A stretch of 64,000 nucleotides of DNA from Trissonchulus latispiculum (taxonomy: Eukaryota > Nematoda > Enoplea > Enoplida > Ironidae), in the NCBI GenBank assembly GCA_030248195.1, contig JASAND010006876.1:1-64000 (forward strand), in the 5' to 3' direction. This document shows positions 60,349 to 64,000 of this stretch, in pieces. A program made the position numbers and the translations under genes. Every line of letters starts with the position of its first letter. Position 1 is the first letter of the stretch. The notes under the pieces were generated by a model. That model was not told the origin of the DNA. It ran no database searches and saw only the letters and a program-made list of their open reading frames with translations.

Positions 60349-61980
60349 GTATCCGTATGTACTTCTTAATATACATCGATTGTTAAGCTTCGAAATTGAG
60401 CAAGTGACTAGAGAATCCTAAGCCAAACGGTGAAACTAAAGCTACCACTAGGTATATATTTGGTTCAGGATTGCATTTGCATTATCTCTTTGCGATACTT
60501 ATCCTCTTCGGTTGATCCATGGAGAGTTTAGAGAAACCAGTCATTGTGCCAGTAAAAGCCAACAGGGGGTTCAGACTTGATTAATTCAATAGTTTTCTCA
60601 TAAAGAGGTAAGGTGGAAGAGAAATTCACCTTTCGCCTAGATTATAGCAATTATTATTTTTATTGGAAAGGCATGCTCGGATGGCCTTGTAAGATGATGA
60701 TTTTCTTGTAATCAAATTTTCGAGGACGACAAATGAGCAAATTTTATTTATCTCCGGAGTGCCTCCAGCAAGAAGCTTTAGCTTAATTGAATCATAAGCT
60801 ACTTGATAGCTATATCTCACCTCTAATTATATTAACACTCTCTATATGAACTGTGTGTAGCAGCCTGTCTCCTCAGCCACACCTCTAGACATGGACTTAA
60901 CTCCTATTACCTTAGCTAATCTGAAAACTTAATACTTAGAATGGTTTCATTTTCTGAAAAATGTAGCTTCTAGGAGTTAGTTTCAGAAACAGACAATTAC
61001 TATAACATCTAAACAAATATGGAAATAGATTGCACATTAGGTATGATTAGTAGTACCACTTAGTTAGTAGGAGCCGCTTTACAGATATCGATACGTATTT
61101 GGCATATTTTTAGGAAATTTAGATTTTTGATATTGCGCTACTGTGTGGCACAAGCAGCTTCGTTAGCTTGAGCTTGGAGTGTTTACTATGAGGCCTAGAT
61201 TGTGAATAGTTAACTTAGCACTTTACTTTAGTTATAGCTGTAAATTGTGCCCATGCGCCATGCTTTATCGACGTGATTTGAAAACAGGTATAGGTACCTA
61301 TTTAAATGTTTTCCAAAACATTTCTGTTTTTCTGCCTGAACTTTGTAGGTTACATGCGTGCTTGCAGTTGTTGATCCCTCAGAGCATTTTATTATTATAG
61401 CGTATCCTCTGGGATCTGCGGACTAAAAACTGAAAAAATAAAATAAAAAATTATGCATGTCGTAATCAGGATCATGAATATCCTTTTGGTAGAATGAGTG
61501 GAGAGGGGGCAGTGCAGGTGAGTTTTAGTCATCACTTAGGGAGATCTGTCCGTCCACTCATGATTTACATTAGTCTTCTATCTCTCTCGCTCTCTCTCTC
61601 CTACCTGGATAGAAGATATACGTATATCAATTTCTTATCAAGAGTAAAATAGATAGTCAACACAGTCCTAATTGCATGTGCTCCTGAGATGATTTCTGAA
61701 GAGGAATTCTTAAGAGGTTTGACTGATACAGTGTTTCACTCTTCCCCCTCCCTCTTCCATCGTCTACGTAAGAAATTCGATACTCCACGAAGCCCCCTCC
61801 TTTTCCTATGGACCGCTAATGGAATCACCCTCTGCTCAGTTTTAGCCTTTTTCAGCGTTAAGGATTACGGTAGGATGAACTCATGACGACTGGAGCTGGA
61901 GCATAGCCGAAAACACAACTATGGCTTGAAATACTAGAATACAACATATCATAAAATGTATACAATCCGTCTAGCAAAAT
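60349..61980. other. Intergenic, nothing firm
   Basis: AT-rich. A (CT)n-rich patch lies at 61578-61602. The ORF 61689-61886 has no family resemblance. Confidence 0.4.
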
Positions 61981-62080
61981 TAAGATAGCTTATACAACTC
62001 ACTCTCTCTTTTCCTATGTTAATTGCGTGCGTATATATAGCTGAGTGCACGCTACAGAGAGCTTTGTTGCTCTTCTGTAT

Positions 62081-62121
62081 CGTGCACCGTGCGTATAAGT
62101 TACTTATACGCACGGTGCACG
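62081..62121. repeat. Perfect 41-bp palindrome (20 bp, 1 nt, 20 bp)
   Basis: Left arm CGTGCACCGTGCGTATAAGT, centre T, right arm its exact reverse complement. It is 50% GC in a locus that is otherwise AT-rich. Confidence 0.95.
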
Positions 62122-62242
62122 CTGGGAGGCCTGAACCTAAACTAATTTGCTGCGCCATGCAGAGAAATGCATAGCGCAGCAGTGTGTACAGCTGAGCTCC
62201 AACCTAGACAGCTCAGCTGCACACCAAAAAAAGGCCTCCCAG
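62122..62242. repeat. Three-stem structured inverted repeat
   Basis: The outer stem CTGGGAGGCCT / AGGCCTCCCAG (11 bp) encloses hairpin 1 (TGCTGCGC, 62148-62155, with GCGCAGCA, 62174-62181) and hairpin 2 (GTGTACAGCTGAGCT, 62184-62198, with AGCTCAGCTGCACAC, 62210-62224; 14 of 15 pair). Confidence 0.85.
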
Positions 62243-62364
62243 CCGCGGCAATTTACTGCCAGGTAATCTTTAAAATTGCTTGAATTTATGCTCTCAGCTG
62301 CAGCGTCAGAGAATCAAGTTTCATTAGTTTAGTGGCAAGCTTCTTTTGTAGCTTGTTTCGTTGT

Positions 62365-62560
62365 ATAAGTACTTTACAACACGACATTGCTTGCATTCAG
62401 AGATTAATGCAGCGTCGCACGGGAAGCCCTCGTGCGTGGCACTCGTGCGCTTCGCGCACTCGTGCCACACACTCGGAGCTTCCCGCACGGCGTGCGTATA
62501 TATCTCTGAATGCACGCAGAGCCGTGCTATAAAGTATACTTATTTGTAAGAGACACGACA
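62365..62560. mobile_element. Large hairpin MITE-like repeat
   Basis: TGCATTCAGAGAT (62392) is mirrored by ATCTCTGAATGCA (62514). The core GTGGCAC TC GTGCGC TTC GCGCAC TC GTGCCAC (62436-62468) is symmetric. Weaker pairing extends outward to about 62365 and 62560. The end sequence GCGTGCGTATATAT is shared with 62020-62050. Confidence 0.8.
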
Positions 62561-64000
62561 ACATAATAAAAGCTGACATTTCATGAATATTGCTAAGCCA
62601 CGTAACTATATATTTATTTCAACACTGTAGAAAATCGAATAACCACAACGTTTACAATAAACAGTGCAAAATTAGGAAAATTTCTGCTGTGTGTTAGCAT
62701 TCATAAATTCCAATTTTTAAGCTCATTCCTCCCACAAGCTTGAATTTTAGTTTTTGTTCGGTCAGATTGTAATAGAGAATTTTTACAAACACATAACAAA
62801 TCAATCATACCTAACCTTTCGTATAACATAATAATTAAAGACTGTTAGAATAGATATTTCTTTCCGACTTTGTTTTCTGAAATTTGTCTTCTTTTTGCTT
62901 CGTTATAAGCATTATCTCAAAGTAGGTATGATAGGTAAATATAGTGGAGTCTTTTGATGGGATTTTGTCAGCGATAATTATCCTTGGGAACCAATCGACC
63001 AAAATTCCATTTCTAAGTTTCCTCTCTGCCATCTTATGAGCCCCATTTACGTGATCCTTAGTCCAGCTTCAGGTAGTCACTTCCAGACATCTTAAAGGGG
63101 GAACCTGACAGAACAGATTTGAGGCAACAAATTCAAAACAGATAGCTATAAAGCCAACTGACCGCATCCAAACATTGCACTGGAATAAATGAGGTTTGTG
63201 CACACTTAATGTGTACAATATTGAAGCATCTAGTCAATTTTAACTAATTTTTATTTATACTAATTGAGAAGTATAAACTAATTCTTAATCAACAATTTTT
63301 GTGATACAGGCACCCGGTATTGGAAGGCACAGCTAAGGTGAAGTCCGTTAAGTGGAGGTTCGTGACTTCATTCCACTTTAGGTTAAAGAGAACGACGTCC
63401 GTCTTATTGTATGAAGGCTCCCCTTAGATGGACGATTGAGATAGAGAGAGCCAATTTTGGTGTGTCTTTTAGACAGCCGGGGACTTCTTAAGTGGTTCTA
63501 CCTTTCCCTTCTCTTGGTCCCTCACCGGAAGCCTCTCAGGACAATTAGAGCTTGATTATTCCCCAATGGATCCCCATTTACCTAAGCTAGACTTAAAGCG
63601 CAGATCCAGCTAAATGCACACCTCTTCCCCCGCCCTTCGTCCTCTCTCACTTTCCCTCTCTCATTCTCTATGGACAGATCTTACTGTAGACGACTTAGCA
63701 TCAGGAATGATATAAGCATGGAAAAAGCTAAATAAGCATATTTTATAAGGGTTACAAATCCATTCTAACCATTCTTTTGGTATGGGTTGGTATACTAAAT
63801 TATAGAATGGGTTTAGAACTAAACCTAACTAAGTAAGTACTATGTAGATTTAAGGCAATACTGTACATGCCAGTTCTATTTGTTAGTTAGCTTCTACAAT
63901 ATATACCTATGTACGCAAACTTATAGACATTCAGTCGGCCAGATAGTCTAACGGTTTAGTTTCTTTTTGTTTCCAAAATGCAAATGCATGTAGCAGAATT
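62561..64000. other. Intergenic, nothing identified
   Basis: No exon, repeat or RNA gene that I can support. The A-box-like TAGTCTAACGG near 63946 has no B box before the window ends. Confidence 0.4.

Noticed and set aside
61689..61886. 65-aa ORF starting MISEEEFLRG
   Set aside because: No splice context, no homology recognised; the length is expected by chance in this composition.
63937..64000. tRNA start suggested by A-box-like TAGTCTAACGG
   Set aside because: No anticodon stem or B box in the following bases before the window ends.

Overview
The window looks like AT-rich nuclear DNA of an invertebrate animal. It is intron-rich, with short exons, GT-AG introns, AATAAA signals, an RNA polymerase II assembly factor and a class A peptide-type GPCR. 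The GPCR favours an animal with a nervous system, but I cannot name a phylum or species. Long uninterrupted ORFs are absent because genes are split into exons of about 30-540 nt.

Two genes can be read end to end. (1) A peptide-receptor-like GPCR on the minus strand has four exons between 9978 and 5105. All three introns are phase 1, the three joins keep frame, and the product is 409 aa with TM1-TM7. (2) RPAP1 lies on the plus strand in 27 coding exons from 19054 to 45931. All 26 joins are in phase and the product is 1181 aa. It starts MLKRPTTKESEEDLLRFQ, and an AATAAA lies at 46195. Exon-like fragments of unknown genes lie at 16174-16261 (+), 18142-18327 (-), 55705-55850 (+) and 56921-57106 (-).

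Much of the rest is transposon-derived and strikingly palindromic. 1-5000: a minus-strand hairpin-headed repeat, then a 3.35 kb foldback element with arms of about 1 kb. 5100-10000: the GPCR with a 5'-truncated LINE and small hairpin MITEs in intron 2. 11300-15000: a hairpin-headed repeat split by a 983 bp TTAA-type MITE, then a second, inverted copy of that MITE. 17000-22000: two inverted copies of a G-rich element with 5-bp target duplications, a LINE tail and a foldback. 25655-29468: a 3.8 kb foldback in RPAP1 intron 2 that encloses another hairpin-headed repeat and two smaller inverted-repeat elements. 30041-32800: a larger hairpin-headed repeat in RPAP1 intron 4, with tandem arrays of 163 bp and about 147 bp. 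35000-45800: compact RPAP1 exons with MITEs in the introns, including a hAT-like element with a perfect 8-bp TSD. 46600-50100: a Tc1/mariner-like TIR element with three E-box palindromes spaced 20 bp, and an element with GATCC-rich ends. 57941-60342: a foldback with 695 bp arms and a 6-bp TSD. 61990-62560: crisp structured palindromes, including a perfect 20+1+20 bp hairpin.

The best candidate for something undescribed is the hairpin-headed family (five heads in 64 kb). The stem is kept while its sequence changes. Two copies share one modular order: terminal hairpin, CTGCGCAG palindromes, 163-bp tandem repeats, 147-bp tandem repeats. This resembles Helentron-associated (DINE-1/HINE-like) elements; that assignment is inference.
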